DNA of 64,000 bases, taken from Kribbella catacumbae DSM 19601 (GTDB lineage Bacteria; Actinomycetota; Actinomycetes; Propionibacteriales; Kribbellaceae). The notes beneath the pieces are model-generated. The model worked only from the letters and a program-made list of their open reading frames with translations, was not told the origin of the DNA and ran no database searches. Made by a program: the position numbers and the translations under genes. The stretch covers positions 62,001 to 126,000 of the forward strand of contig NZ_AQUZ01000017.1 in assembly GCF_000372465.1 (NCBI RefSeq), read 5' to 3'. This document shows positions 1-7,809 of the stretch, one piece after another (position 1 is the first letter of the stretch; every line of letters begins with the position of its first letter).

Positions 1-2
1 AC

Positions 3-152
3 GGTTCGCACATCGACGACATCGGCGCGATCCACCTGCCGCACATCGGCATCCTCACGTCGCTCGGCTTCATCGCCGGAACGCTGCTCGTGACGACGGT
101 CGCAAGCCTGATCAAGACCGGCTACGACCGCCGTCGCGTCGAAACGGAATAA
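3..152 (+). CDS. C-terminal end of a TerC-family-like membrane protein (partial, runs off the left edge)
   Basis: An open frame enters from the left edge and stops at TAA 150-152. Its last 49 residues end in one hydrophobic helix (TSLGFIAGTLLVTTVASLIK) followed by a short basic tail (YDRRRVETE). A final helix of the form LVTTVASL(L/I)K followed by a short charged tail is what I would expect at the end of TerC/Alx-type integral membrane proteins, which are linked to metal export and tellurium resistance. Only the last tenth or so of the gene is visible, so the family call is tentative. It converges on the MFS gene and overlaps it by 31 bases. Confidence 0.5.
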   Translation, partial: GSHIDDIGAIHLPHIGILTSLGFIAGTLLVTTVASLIKTGYDRRRVETE

Positions 153-1411
153 ACCGTCTCAGCAGCCGGTACAACGTTCCGCGGGGCCGGCCGCAGTCGC
201 AGATAGAGCAGCGGGATCGGCGAAAGGATCAACCCGGACGCGACCAGCGCAGTACGGATCGATGTTGAGCCGGCCAGGGCGCCGAGCGGGGGACCGCCGG
301 CCACCTGGCCGATCGCGTTCGCCTGGGACACCATCGAGATCACCGTGGCCCGCGACTTGGAGTCGAGGTTGCGGTTGAGCCAGGCCGACTCGACCGGATA
401 CGCGATGGTGCCGGCGATGCTGCCGACCCACATCGCAGCCAACGCGAGCCACAGGTACCCGGCGAGCGCGAACCCGACGACGCCGCCCAGCTGGAACAGG
501 CTGAGCAAGGCCAGCAACCCATTCGGGTGCAGTGAGTTGACGCGTTCCGGCGAGACCTTGTTGACCACTAGCGAGCCGCAGAGTGCGAGGAGCGTGCCGA
601 CCAGCGAGAACACAGCGAACCAGACCGCCGGATCGGTCGTTCCGAGCAGATCGGGGAAGCTGAAGTCCGACAGGATCTTCACCGACCACAGCCGGTCGAA
701 GACTTCGCTGGACAGCCCCGAGACCAAGCTGATCAGCACCAGCGTGCGGACCACCGGACGGCGCCGGGCGACCGCCAAGCCGTGTTTGAAGGTTTCGCCC
801 ATCTGCCGGAAGGTCTCCCGTTCGGCCTTCGGGGTCGGGTGGAAGTTCTGTTCCCGCATGAAGACGAACAGAGCCAGCGCCGTCAGCATCATGCCCACAC
901 CCGACAGTCGCAGCGGCAGGCTCAGGCTGACCAGGCCGATGGCCCCCGCGGAGACGATGCCGGCGATCCGGAAACCGAGGCTGATCTGCTGACTGCGGAC
1001 GAAGATCCGGCCGATCTTGTCCTCGCCGACTTCATCGGTGATCCAGGCCTGATCGGCTCCCGAGGTGAACGTGAAGCCGAGACCCCAGAGCACCTGCGCC
1101 GCGAGGACGGCGAGGAATGTCGGCACCAGTCCCTGGAGCAGGAGGCCCGCGCCGATCAGGACAAAACCGATGATGACGGACAGCCGCCGGCTGTAGAGGT
1201 CGGCGACGATGCCGGTCGGGATCTCGAACAGGAAGCAGGCGACCTCGAGCGTCGTACCGACGAGCACGAGCTGGAGCGGGCTGAGACCGACTTCCTTGAT
1301 CTGGTAAACGAGGCTGAGGGTGAACGCCAGTGAGGACAGGTAGGCCCAGGCGCCGTTGAAGGCGCAATAGGTGCGAGCCGGATCGGCGGCCCGGTAGGCA
1401 GGCAAAAGCAT
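122..1411 (-). CDS. MFS transporter, about 12 membrane helices
   Basis: A 429-residue integral membrane protein of normal major facilitator superfamily length. It begins with a cytoplasmic stretch (MLLPAYRAADPARTYCAF) followed by repeated hydrophobic helices. An MFS signature loop between helices 2 and 3 is visible as FEIPTGIVADLYSRRLSV, a variant of the G-x-x-x-D-R-x-x-R/K motif. The central cytoplasmic loop (REQNFHPTPKAERETFRQM) separates the two six-helix halves. It probably exports or imports a small molecule, but the substrate cannot be read from the sequence. It is a single-gene unit converging on the TerC-like gene; upstream is a gene-free stretch of about 320 bases. The start ATG at 1411 has no strong ribosome binding site. 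Confidence 0.85.
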   Translation of the reverse strand: MLLPAYRAADPARTYCAFNGAWAYLSSLAFTLSLVYQIKEVGLSPLQLVLVGTTLEVACFLFEIPTGIVADLYSRRLSVIIGFVLIGAGLLLQGLVPTFLAVLAAQVLWGLGFTFTSGADQAWITDEVGEDKIGRIFVRSQQISLGFRIAGIVSAGAIGLVSLSLPLRLSGVGMMLTALALFVFMREQNFHPTPKAERETFRQMGETFKHGLAVARRRPVVRTLVLISLVSGLSSEVFDRLWSVKILSDFSFPDLLGTTDPAVWFAVFSLVGTLLALCGSLVVNKVSPERVNSLHPNGLLALLSLFQLGGVVGFALAGYLWLALAAMWVGSIAGTIAYPVESAWLNRNLDSKSRATVISMVSQANAIGQVAGGPPLGALAGSTSIRTALVASGLILSPIPLLYLRLRPAPRNVVPAAETVYSVSTRRRS

Positions 1412-1422
1412 CGTGGATTCGC

Positions 1423-1533
1423 TCCTGAAAGCAGCACGTGTGCGGGCATGGCAAAGCGCGACCGTTCAGAGGCGACGGTCAAAGCGCCGACGTGACGCAC
1501 TACGGCCGGTCCGGCGGTGGTGCGCTTTCAGGA
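1423..1533. repeat. 10-bp inverted repeat with 91-base spacer upstream of the MFS gene
   Basis: TCCTGAAAGC at 1423-1432 is exactly inverted as GCTTTCAGGA at 1524-1533; the flanking GCAC/GTGC bases also nearly pair. It lies directly upstream of the MFS start. It could be a pair of operator half-sites or the base of a large hairpin. Nothing else in 1412-1734 reads as a gene. Confidence 0.4.
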
Positions 1534-1601
1534 AGAAGCTTGCATGTGCGCGATGGTAGGGCAGCGATTCCACCCGCCGCCCCCCAATTACCCGATTGCG
1601 C

Positions 1602-1616
1602 ACCCCCACCGGGGGT
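1602..1616. promoter_or_regulatory. Perfect 6-3-6 inverted repeat, CsoR/RcnR-operator-like
   Basis: ACCCCC-ACC-GGGGGT is perfectly symmetrical. G-tract/C-tract palindromes of the form TACCCCC..GGGGGTA are bound by CsoR/RcnR-type metal or sulfide regulators in actinobacteria. No copper or sulfide gene lies next to it, so the assignment is inference only; it could also be a chance palindrome in GC-rich DNA. Confidence 0.25.
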
Positions 1617-1734
1617 ACCATCAAAGAAGCCTGGCCCGGCCGTTCCCCCGTGATGGTCGGGTCAGGTCCTTTCTGCCCGAAGCGCGGCCGACCGAAATCG
1701 CTGCGGGTGAGTGCCTCGTCGTACGGCGGTATCA

Positions 1735-1960
1735 CGTGCTGCGGACCAGGAAGATCTCACCTACGACCTCGCCGACTGGGCGGAGGTCGAGATGGCGGCC
1801 GCCAAGGATATTGTTGCTGAGAGCAACTTGCTTGGGCTGCCGCGGTACGTCGTACACGGTGACTTCGCGGAGTGGAACCTGCACTACGAGGCCGGCCTGC
1901 TGACCGGGCACTTCGACGTACCGATGGATCGAACGCCAGCTCGGCCTCACCGGCACTACG
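1735..1960 (+). pseudogene. Remnant of an aminoglycoside phosphotransferase-family gene
   Basis: In one frame the stretch 1741-1920 reads as a protein-kinase-like phosphotransferase core: an acidic helix (DLADWAEVEMAAAKDIVAES), then LPRYVVHGDFAEWNLHYE and GLLTGHFDV. The catalytic-loop pattern HGDxxxxN is present (HGDFAEWN) and the later metal-binding D of the IDFD motif appears as HFDV. No N-terminal lobe precedes it and similarity ends after FDV, where the frame turns into arginine-rich out-of-frame-like sequence that runs into the next gene. It is therefore a fragment of about 60 codons of a gene normally near 300 codons. Confidence 0.6.
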
Positions 1961-1969
1961 CTCTGAGGC

Positions 1970-2566
1970 ATGCCTCTGCTCGTCGATCCGGCGTTGCCAC
2001 CAGGAACACTCAGCAATCTCGAACAGCCACACCTGAGGGTCGACGAGGAGTTGCGGCTACGCCCGTGGCGCGCTAGCGACGCACCGATGGTGCAGGCCGC
2101 GTTCGAGTGCCCGAGTATCCAGCGCTGGCATGTCCGGCGTCTGGACTCACTCGACGAATCCGTCGAATGGATCGCGCAGTGGGAGCCGCGCTGGACCGCC
2201 GAGGAAGCGGTGAGCTGGGCAGTGGTCGCCAGCGATGATGAGCCGCTGGGGCAGGTGGGGTTGCGCAGTATCTCCCTGGTCGAGGGAGACGCCGGGCTTT
2301 CGTACTGGGTGGCGCCGGCCGCACGCGGTCGAGGGGTGGCTGCCCGGGCGGTTGAGGCCGTGCGCGAGTGGGCCTTCGACGAACTCGGCTTCAACCGGCT
2401 GGGCATCCAGCACTCGATCGCGAACGAGGCGTCCTGCAGGATCGCCGGCAAGACCGGTTTCGTCCTGGAAGGAACGCTGCGCCAGGCGATCAGGCACGCC
2501 GACGGCTGGCACGACTGGCACCTCCACGGCCGGGTACGCAGCGACGGCGCAAGATTCACGTCTTGA
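1970..2566 (+). CDS. GNAT-family N-acetyltransferase (RimJ/RimL-like)
   Basis: A 198-residue protein of the size and architecture of RimJ/RimL-type acetyltransferases. It opens with a strand typical of this subgroup (LRVDEELRLRPWRASDAPMV) and carries the acetyl-CoA pyrophosphate-binding loop around residues 110-120 (YWVAPAARGRGVAARAV, matching R/Q-x-x-G-x-G/A). The end shows the usual NxxSxxxxxKxGFxxEG arrangement (NEASCRIAGKTGFVLEGTLR), which closes over the cofactor. It probably acetylates an amino group on a protein N-terminus or small molecule; substrate unknown. It stands alone after the phosphotransferase remnant and is followed by the promoter region of the sugar transporter. Confidence 0.85.
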   Translation: MPLLVDPALPPGTLSNLEQPHLRVDEELRLRPWRASDAPMVQAAFECPSIQRWHVRRLDSLDESVEWIAQWEPRWTAEEAVSWAVVASDDEPLGQVGLRSISLVEGDAGLSYWVAPAARGRGVAARAVEAVREWAFDELGFNRLGIQHSIANEASCRIAGKTGFVLEGTLRQAIRHADGWHDWHLHGRVRSDGARFTS

Positions 2567-2728
2567 CATAAGTCTCGGCGCACAGTTGACTGGTATATAG
2601 TTCACGAAGGTAATAAACTCCCGCATCGGTCCGGGGTCGCAGCGCAGAGCGACTCCGCCCGGCGCTGACGGCCGCCCAGGTCTCGTGGTGAATCCACGGG
2701 GCCTCGCTGTGTTGTTGTCGTAAGCAAC

Positions 2729-2765
2729 TTTCCGGTCAGAGTCGGAAATCCCTTGTAGTAAAGGG
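2729..2765 (+). promoter_or_regulatory. Two adjacent inverted repeats, candidate operators of the sugar ABC operon
   Basis: The 300-base gap before the permease gene holds two symmetrical sites: TTTCCG-8 bases-CGGAAA (2729-2748) and CCCTT-6 bases-AAGGG (2750-2765). They sit 100-140 bases upstream of the first transporter gene, the usual position for LacI- or GntR-type control of CUT1 sugar transporters. No regulator gene is adjacent, so which protein binds is unknown. The rest of 2567-2867 shows no gene. Confidence 0.4.
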
Positions 2766-2867
2766 TTAAAGCTCCCTCTTCCACTCCCCGGAGTTCTGTG
2801 CCATCCTCCCGGTTGAAGCCAAATCCTATCGGATATCGGTTTGGTATCAGCAGGAAGGGACGCAGGA

Positions 2868-3866
2868 GTGAGCGGAACGATCGAGGTGAAACCGGCGCCA
2901 CCGGCGCCGGTGCTGAAGCAGGTGGTGACGACCGCCAGGATCAGGCGGCCGAGCCGCTGGACGGAGGCCCGGCGCAGCTTCCGCCGGCATTGGCAGCTCT
3001 ACCTGCTGATCATCGTCCCGCTCGCGTACTTCGTGATCTTCAAGTACATCCCGATCTCCAACGCGGTGATCGCGTTCAAGGACTACAGCCCGATCAAGGG
3101 CCCCTGGGGCAGCGACTGGGTCGGCTTCCGGAACTTCGAGCTGTTCTTCCAGAACCCGGTCTTCTGGACCCTGGTGAAGAACACCTTCATCCTGGCCGCC
3201 TACACGGTGCTGGCCAGCTTCCCGATCCCGATCATCTTGGCGATCGCGCTGAACGAGATCAGGACCGGCTTCTTCAAGAAGACCGTCCAGCTGGTCACCT
3301 ACGCGCCGTACTTCATCTCCACCGTCGTCGTGGTCTCGATGACGATCCTGGTGCTGTCGCCGCGGATCGGGTTCGTCGACGACGCGATCGGCCTGTTCGG
3401 GATCCCGGCGATCGACTTCCTCGGCGATCCCAACTACTTCCGCCACATCTACGTCTGGTCCGACGTCTGGCAGACCACCGGGTACTCCGCGGTGATCTAC
3501 CTGGCCGCGCTGGCCGGGATCGACCCGGCGCTGCACGAGTCGGCCAAGATCGACGGCGCGAGCCGGATCATGCGGATCCTGCACGTCGACCTGCCCGGCA
3601 TCATGCCGACCGCGGTGATCATCTTGGTGCTCGGCGTCGGCAACATCATGTCGATCGGGTTCGAGAAGGCCTTCCTGTTCCAGAACCCGCTGAACCTGGC
3701 CCAGTCGGAGATCATCGCCACCTACGTCTACAAGACCGGCCTGCTGAACGCGGACTTCAGCATGGCGACGGCAGTCGGCCTGTTCAACTCCGTGCTCAAT
3801 CTCTTCCTTCTCCTCGGCGTGAACTTCGCCGCCAAGCGGATCACCGGGAGCGGACTGTGGTCATGA
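2868..3866 (+). CDS. Sugar ABC transporter permease, LplB type (CUT1)
   Basis: Membrane permease of a carbohydrate-uptake ABC transporter, about 332 residues from the GTG at 2868. That start has AGGAAGGG just upstream; an in-frame TTG at 2841 is less likely. The protein has a basic N-terminal tail, a first helix (LYLLIIVPLAYFVIFKYIPI), about six helices in all, and the cytoplasmic EAA loop near the C-terminal third (HESAKIDGASRIMRILHVDL), which docks on the ATPase. The motif DYSPIKGPWGSDWVGFRNF is typical of LplB/YtcQ-related permeases for oligosaccharides or polysaccharide fragments. It overlaps the next permease by ATGA. No ATPase gene is nearby; actinobacterial systems of this type usually share a distant MsiK-type ATPase. 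Confidence 0.92.
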   Translation: MSGTIEVKPAPPAPVLKQVVTTARIRRPSRWTEARRSFRRHWQLYLLIIVPLAYFVIFKYIPISNAVIAFKDYSPIKGPWGSDWVGFRNFELFFQNPVFWTLVKNTFILAAYTVLASFPIPIILAIALNEIRTGFFKKTVQLVTYAPYFISTVVVVSMTILVLSPRIGFVDDAIGLFGIPAIDFLGDPNYFRHIYVWSDVWQTTGYSAVIYLAALAGIDPALHESAKIDGASRIMRILHVDLPGIMPTAVIILVLGVGNIMSIGFEKAFLFQNPLNLAQSEIIATYVYKTGLLNADFSMATAVGLFNSVLNLFLLLGVNFAAKRITGSGLWS

Positions 3867-4765
3867 CCAAGGAAAGCGCGTCCACGATCGCCGAGACCCG
3901 GACCGACCGGATCTTCCTGGCCGGCGTGAAGGTGATGCTGACCATCGCCCTGATCGCGGTCCTGGTGCCGCTGGTCTATGTGGTCGCCAACTCGTTCAGC
4001 AGCGCGGGAGCGGTCAGCTCCGGCCAGGTCTTCCTCTGGCCGGTCGAGCCGAGCCTGCGCGCGTACCAGGAGGCGCTCAGCGATCCGCAGATCCTCAAGG
4101 GCTACTACAACTCGCTGGTCTACGCCGTCGGCGGCACCTTGATCAGCGTCACGCTGACGGTCGCGATCGCCTATCCGCTGTCGCGCAAGACCTTCTTCGG
4201 CCGCAACCTGATCATGAGCCTGCTGCTGTTCACGATGCTGTTCTCCGGCGGTCTGATCCCGACGTACCTGGTGGTCCAGGACCTGGGCATGCTGAACACC
4301 CGGTGGGCGATGGTGATCCCGAGTGCGATCGGGGTCTGGCAGGTCATCATCGCGCGCACCTTCTTCCGCCACACCATCCCCGACGACCTGTACGAGGCCG
4401 CCGTCCTCGACGGCGCCAGCGACCTGCGCTTCCTCTGGTCGATCGTGCTGCCGCTGTCCAAGCCGGTGATCGCGGTGATCGCCCTGATGTACGCGATCTT
4501 CCAGTGGAACACCTACTTCGACGCACTGGTCTATCTCAAGGACCCGGGCCTTTATCCGCTGCAGATCGTGCTGCGGAACATCCTGATCCTGAACTCCACC
4601 ACCGGCGCCGCCGCGGACGTCGCGGCGACGCTCGAACGCCAGCAACTCGCCAACGTGCTCAAGTACGCGCTGATCGTCATCTCGAGCCTGCCCGTACTGA
4701 TCATCTACCCGTTCATCGCCCGCCACTTCACCAAGGGCGTGATGGTCGGTGCCGTCAAGGGTTAG
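3863..4765 (+). CDS. Sugar ABC transporter permease, YtcP/LplC type (CUT1)
   Basis: Second permease of the transporter, 300 residues, starting at the ATG inside the ATGA overlap with the preceding gene. After a short cytoplasmic tail it has about six membrane helices, beginning with KVMLTIALIAVLVPLVYVVA. The EAA loop is clear (YEAAVLDGASDLRFLWSIVL). The segment LLFTMLFSGGLIPTYLVVQD is typical of LplC/YtcP proteins. It should form the heterodimeric channel with the upstream LplB-like protein and receive substrate from the lipoprotein encoded 31 bases downstream. The tight coupling indicates one transcript. Confidence 0.92.
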   Translation: MTKESASTIAETRTDRIFLAGVKVMLTIALIAVLVPLVYVVANSFSSAGAVSSGQVFLWPVEPSLRAYQEALSDPQILKGYYNSLVYAVGGTLISVTLTVAIAYPLSRKTFFGRNLIMSLLLFTMLFSGGLIPTYLVVQDLGMLNTRWAMVIPSAIGVWQVIIARTFFRHTIPDDLYEAAVLDGASDLRFLWSIVLPLSKPVIAVIALMYAIFQWNTYFDALVYLKDPGLYPLQIVLRNILILNSTTGAAADVAATLERQQLANVLKYALIVISSLPVLIIYPFIARHFTKGVMVGAVKG

Positions 4766-4796
4766 TAGTCCTGTTCCAGAAGGGAAACGAAAGAAA

Positions 4797-6464
4797 ATGC
4801 GCTCAACCAAACCCAAGGTGGTGGCCGGCCTGGTGGCTGCCATCGCGCTGGCTGTCGCGGGCTGTAGCTCCGACAAGTCCGACGACGGCGCCAAGAACGA
4901 GGTGAGTGCCGACGGCAAGGTCATCATCGACACCTTCGCGCCGCAGGGACCCGACGACAACCTCGACAGCAACCTGGTGACCAAGGCCATCAGCGACAAG
5001 TTCAAGATCCAGTTCCGCTGGCAGACCACCACTCTCGACGCGGGGGCAGCCAAGGAGAAGCGCCAGATCGCGCTCGCCAGCGGCGACTACCCGGACCTGT
5101 TCATGCTGATTCCCTGGGTCGACGGCATCACCCAGGCCGAGGTGCAGAAGCTCGGCACTCAGGGCGTCGCCGTACCGATCGAGCAGCTGATCAAGGACAA
5201 CGCGCCGAACATCCAGAAGCAGCTGGACTCCAACAAGACGCTGAAGGAGATGTCCACCGCGCCGGACGGGCACATCTACGCGCTGCCGCAGTGGTCGGAC
5301 TGCTTCCACTGCACCTACCCGGACAAGCTCTGGATCAACTCGGCCTGGCTGAAGAAGCTCAACCTGCAGATGCCGAAGACGACCGAGGACCTGCGCACCG
5401 TACTGCGGGCCTTCAAGACCCAGGACCCGAACGGCAACGGCAAGGCCGACGAGATCCCGATGACCACGGACGTCCAGGACAGCAGCCTGATGGGCTTCCT
5501 GATGAACGCGTTCGCCTACAACCCGGTCGGCGGCAACAGCAACCGCTCGCTGCTCGCGCTGAACGGCGACAAGGTCGTCACGCCGGTCAACTCCGATGCC
5601 TGGAAGGAGGGCCTGAAGTACATCAACTCCCTCTACAAGGAAGGCCTGATCGACAAGGCCTCCTTCACCCAGAACGCGGAGGCGCTGAAGGCCACCGGCA
5701 ACAACCCGAAGGCCGTCGTCGTCGGCTCCGTGCCGGTGCTGTGGCCCGGCATCTTCGTCCAGCTGGGCTCCAAAGACGGCCGCGACAAGCAGTACGACGC
5801 AGTACCGCCGCTGACCGGTCCAGATGGCAAGAGCTACACCGGCTACAACTACCCGAGCTCGACCGGCTACACCTTCATGCTGACCAACAAGGCCAGCAAG
5901 GAGGCGCAGGTCGCCGCGGTCAAGATGCTCGACTACATCTACAGCGACGAGGGTCGCAAGGTCAGCGTGATGGGTCCGGAGGGTGTCGGCTGGTCCAAGC
6001 CGCGTCCGGGAGACATCGCCCTCGACGACAAGACGAAGGTGGGGTACTACCGGTTCAGCGAATCCGAGCACAAGAAGAACATCTCCTGGGACTCGATGGC
6101 GCAGTACAACATCACGCTTGCCTACCGCAACGAGCAGGCGGTACCGGCCGACATCTACTCCGACTCGGGCCTCGAGCGCCGGCTCTTCCAGGCGACCAAG
6201 CAGTACGAGGGCCACGAGGACAAGGCGCAGTGGTTCCCGCTGGCCTCGGTCTGGGTTGACCCGAGCCTGAGCGGTGAGCTGGCAACCTTGCAGACCAACC
6301 TCAACAGCTATGTAACGCAGAACCAGCTGGCCTTCATCACCGGGACGAAGAACCTCGACACCGGCTGGGAGGCCTACGTGAAGGGCCTCGACAGCACGGG
6401 GATGACCAGGTACCTCGAGCTCGAGCAGCAGGCCTACGACAAATACAAGTCCGGCAGCAAGTAA
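4797..6464 (+). CDS. Sugar ABC transporter substrate-binding lipoprotein (LplA-like)
   Basis: Large extracytoplasmic solute-binding protein of 555 residues from the ATG at 4797, preceded by AGAAGGG. The N-terminus has basic residues, a hydrophobic core and a lipobox ending AVAGC near residue 23, so it should be a membrane-anchored lipoprotein. Its length and the sequence near residue 50 (DDNLDSNLVTKAISDKFKIQ) fit the LplA/YtcQ subgroup of family-1 binding proteins rather than the shorter maltose type. A segment around residue 215 (DPNGNGKADEIPMT) resembles the calcium-binding loop found in this subgroup. It is the third gene of the operon; a strong palindrome follows the stop. Confidence 0.92.
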   Translation: MRSTKPKVVAGLVAAIALAVAGCSSDKSDDGAKNEVSADGKVIIDTFAPQGPDDNLDSNLVTKAISDKFKIQFRWQTTTLDAGAAKEKRQIALASGDYPDLFMLIPWVDGITQAEVQKLGTQGVAVPIEQLIKDNAPNIQKQLDSNKTLKEMSTAPDGHIYALPQWSDCFHCTYPDKLWINSAWLKKLNLQMPKTTEDLRTVLRAFKTQDPNGNGKADEIPMTTDVQDSSLMGFLMNAFAYNPVGGNSNRSLLALNGDKVVTPVNSDAWKEGLKYINSLYKEGLIDKASFTQNAEALKATGNNPKAVVVGSVPVLWPGIFVQLGSKDGRDKQYDAVPPLTGPDGKSYTGYNYPSSTGYTFMLTNKASKEAQVAAVKMLDYIYSDEGRKVSVMGPEGVGWSKPRPGDIALDDKTKVGYYRFSESEHKKNISWDSMAQYNITLAYRNEQAVPADIYSDSGLERRLFQATKQYEGHEDKAQWFPLASVWVDPSLSGELATLQTNLNSYVTQNQLAFITGTKNLDTGWEAYVKGLDSTGMTRYLELEQQAYDKYKSGSK

Positions 6465-6478
6465 CCCCCCCCACCTTC

Positions 6479-6529
6479 TGATCATTCGCCCCCTTTTCAC
6501 CCTCCAGGTGAAAAGGGGGCGAATGATCA
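6479..6529 (+). terminator. Perfect 23-bp palindrome with 5-base loop after the transporter operon
   Basis: Arms 6479-6501 and 6507-6529 are exact inverted copies around the loop CTCCA. Each arm contains a C5T4 or A4G5 run. It lies 15 bases after the binding-protein stop and should act as a transcription terminator or mRNA 3' stabiliser. There is no long T-run beyond it. The same 23-bp arms recur at 30831-30853 (one mismatch) and 31285-31307 (identical), so this is also a dispersed repeat; see the entry at 30831. Confidence 0.75.
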
Positions 6530-6577
6530 GGTTGGTTGGGCCCTGCCCCTCTGCGTCAAGGAAGTCGAGCTGACCGG

Positions 6578-6590
6578 TTAGGAATGCCTA
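6578..6590 (+). promoter_or_regulatory. Iron-box-like inverted repeat upstream of the siderophore-binding gene
   Basis: TTAGGAATGCCTA has TAGG/CCTA symmetry and resembles the core of DtxR/IdeR iron boxes (TTAGG..CCTAA). It lies about 40 bases upstream of the FecB-like gene, the expected place for iron repression. A second palindrome (TTGCCT-T-AGGCAA, 7676-7688) follows that gene. The match to the full 19-bp consensus is only partial. Confidence 0.4.
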
Positions 6591-6629
6591 TCCAAAGTTG
6601 TTGTAGCCTCAACCATCGACCTTGGAGAG

Positions 6630-7664
6630 ATGGGACTGCTTGTGATGGGAACGGCTCGGCGGCTGGCCGCCGGTGCGGTGATGATGACGGTGCTGCTGGC
6701 AGGCTGCGGCAGTAACGACAACAAATCGGCTGACACCGGGGTCGGTGACACCGAGGTGGCGACCGGTGGCAGGTTGTTCTCGACCGCCGACGAGGCGACC
6801 GCGAAGCTCGGGTCGGACGCGCAGCCGGGGGTCTTTCCGCGGACGGTGAAGCACGCGCTCGGCGAGACCAAGCTGGAGAAGAAGCCCGAGCGGGTCGTGG
6901 TGCTCGACAGCGGTGAGCTGGACGGCGTCCTGGCGCTCGGCATCACGCCGGTCGGGATGGCGACGAACGCCGGGCAGAGCGGCGTACCGGCGTACCTGAA
7001 GGACAAGGCGCAGGGCATCAAGACGGTCGGCGGTGTCACCGAGCTGAACCTCGAGGCGATCGCCGCGCTGAAGCCCGACCTGATCATCGGCAGCAAGCTG
7101 CGGGCCAACGACCTCTACCCGAAGCTGACCGCGATCGCGCCGACCGTGTTCAGCATCCGCCCCGGCTTCCCCTGGAAGGAGGACTTCCTGCTGCTGGCCG
7201 ACTCGCTCGGCGAGGAGGCGAAGGCCACCGGGCTGCTGAACGACTACCAGAAGCGCGCGAACGAGGTGAAGAGCAAGGTCAGCGGGTCGCCGACGATCTC
7301 GCTGGTCCGGTTCCGGCCGGGCGACATCCGGCTCTACGGCAACCTGTCCTTCATCGGCGTGATCCTGAAGGACGTCGGCCTGCCGCGGCCGAAGGTGCAG
7401 GACATCAAGGAGCTGGCGGTCGAGATCTCCCAGGAGAACATCGCCCAGGCCGACGGTGACTGGATCTTCTACTCCAGCTACGGCAAACCGGACCAGACGG
7501 GAGAGAACACGGTCGTCAACGGCAAGATCTGGAAGGCGCTTCCCGCGGTCAAGGCCGGCAAGGTCGCCCGCGTCGACGACGAGGTCTGGTTCCTCGGACT
7601 CGGCCCGATCGGCGCGATGGCCACCTTGAGCGACCTGGAGAAACTGCTGGCCGGCAAGAACTGA
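6630..7664 (+). CDS. Iron-siderophore ABC transporter substrate-binding lipoprotein (FecB/FhuD-like)
   Basis: Periplasmic-binding-protein fold of the helical-backbone metal receptor type, 344 residues. A signal peptide ends in the lipobox LLAGC near residue 26. The mature protein has the usual pattern: PERVVVLDSGELDGVLALGI (first strand and specificity helix), a middle segment LEAIAALKPDLIIGS, and a second lobe ending GLGPIGAMATLSDLEKLLAG. It should bind a ferric siderophore or haem outside the membrane. No permease or ATPase lies beside it, so it is an orphan receptor. The ATG at 6630 has GGAGAG directly adjacent, too close to be ideal; GTG 6642 or ATG 6645 are possible true starts. Confidence 0.87.
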   Translation: MGLLVMGTARRLAAGAVMMTVLLAGCGSNDNKSADTGVGDTEVATGGRLFSTADEATAKLGSDAQPGVFPRTVKHALGETKLEKKPERVVVLDSGELDGVLALGITPVGMATNAGQSGVPAYLKDKAQGIKTVGGVTELNLEAIAALKPDLIIGSKLRANDLYPKLTAIAPTVFSIRPGFPWKEDFLLLADSLGEEAKATGLLNDYQKRANEVKSKVSGSPTISLVRFRPGDIRLYGNLSFIGVILKDVGLPRPKVQDIKELAVEISQENIAQADGDWIFYSSYGKPDQTGENTVVNGKIWKALPAVKAGKVARVDDEVWFLGLGPIGAMATLSDLEKLLAGKN

Positions 7665-7675
7665 CGCGACGTAAG

Positions 7676-7714
7676 TTGCCTTAGGCAAGCAATCTTGGCC
7701 GTCCCTTCGGACGG
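7676..7714. terminator. Palindrome and short hairpin between the FecB-like and EEP genes
   Basis: TTGCCT-T-AGGCAA (7676-7688) is a perfect 6-1-6 palindrome, and CCGTCC-CTTC-GGACGG (7699-7714) is a compact GC hairpin. The hairpin may end the FecB-like transcript, although no T-run follows. The palindrome contains the half-site TTAGGCAAG seen in some actinobacterial iron boxes, so it may instead be a regulatory site. Confidence 0.4.
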
Positions 7715-7809
7715 GACGGGTCGTACCAAGGGATGAAATCGGACCGGCGTCAGGATGATCGGGCCCTCCCGGGCTTTGGTCCTGACCCCGGGTCCGCAAG
7801 AATCGGTTC

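Noticed and set aside
1732-2583. 283-codon minus-strand frame opposite the GNAT gene
   Set aside because: Ser/Arg-rich shadow of the acetyltransferase on the plus strand, which has clear family motifs.
3728-5053. 441-codon minus-strand frame opposite the sugar transporter
   Set aside because: Antisense of the second permease and the lipoprotein start; composition typical of a shadow frame.
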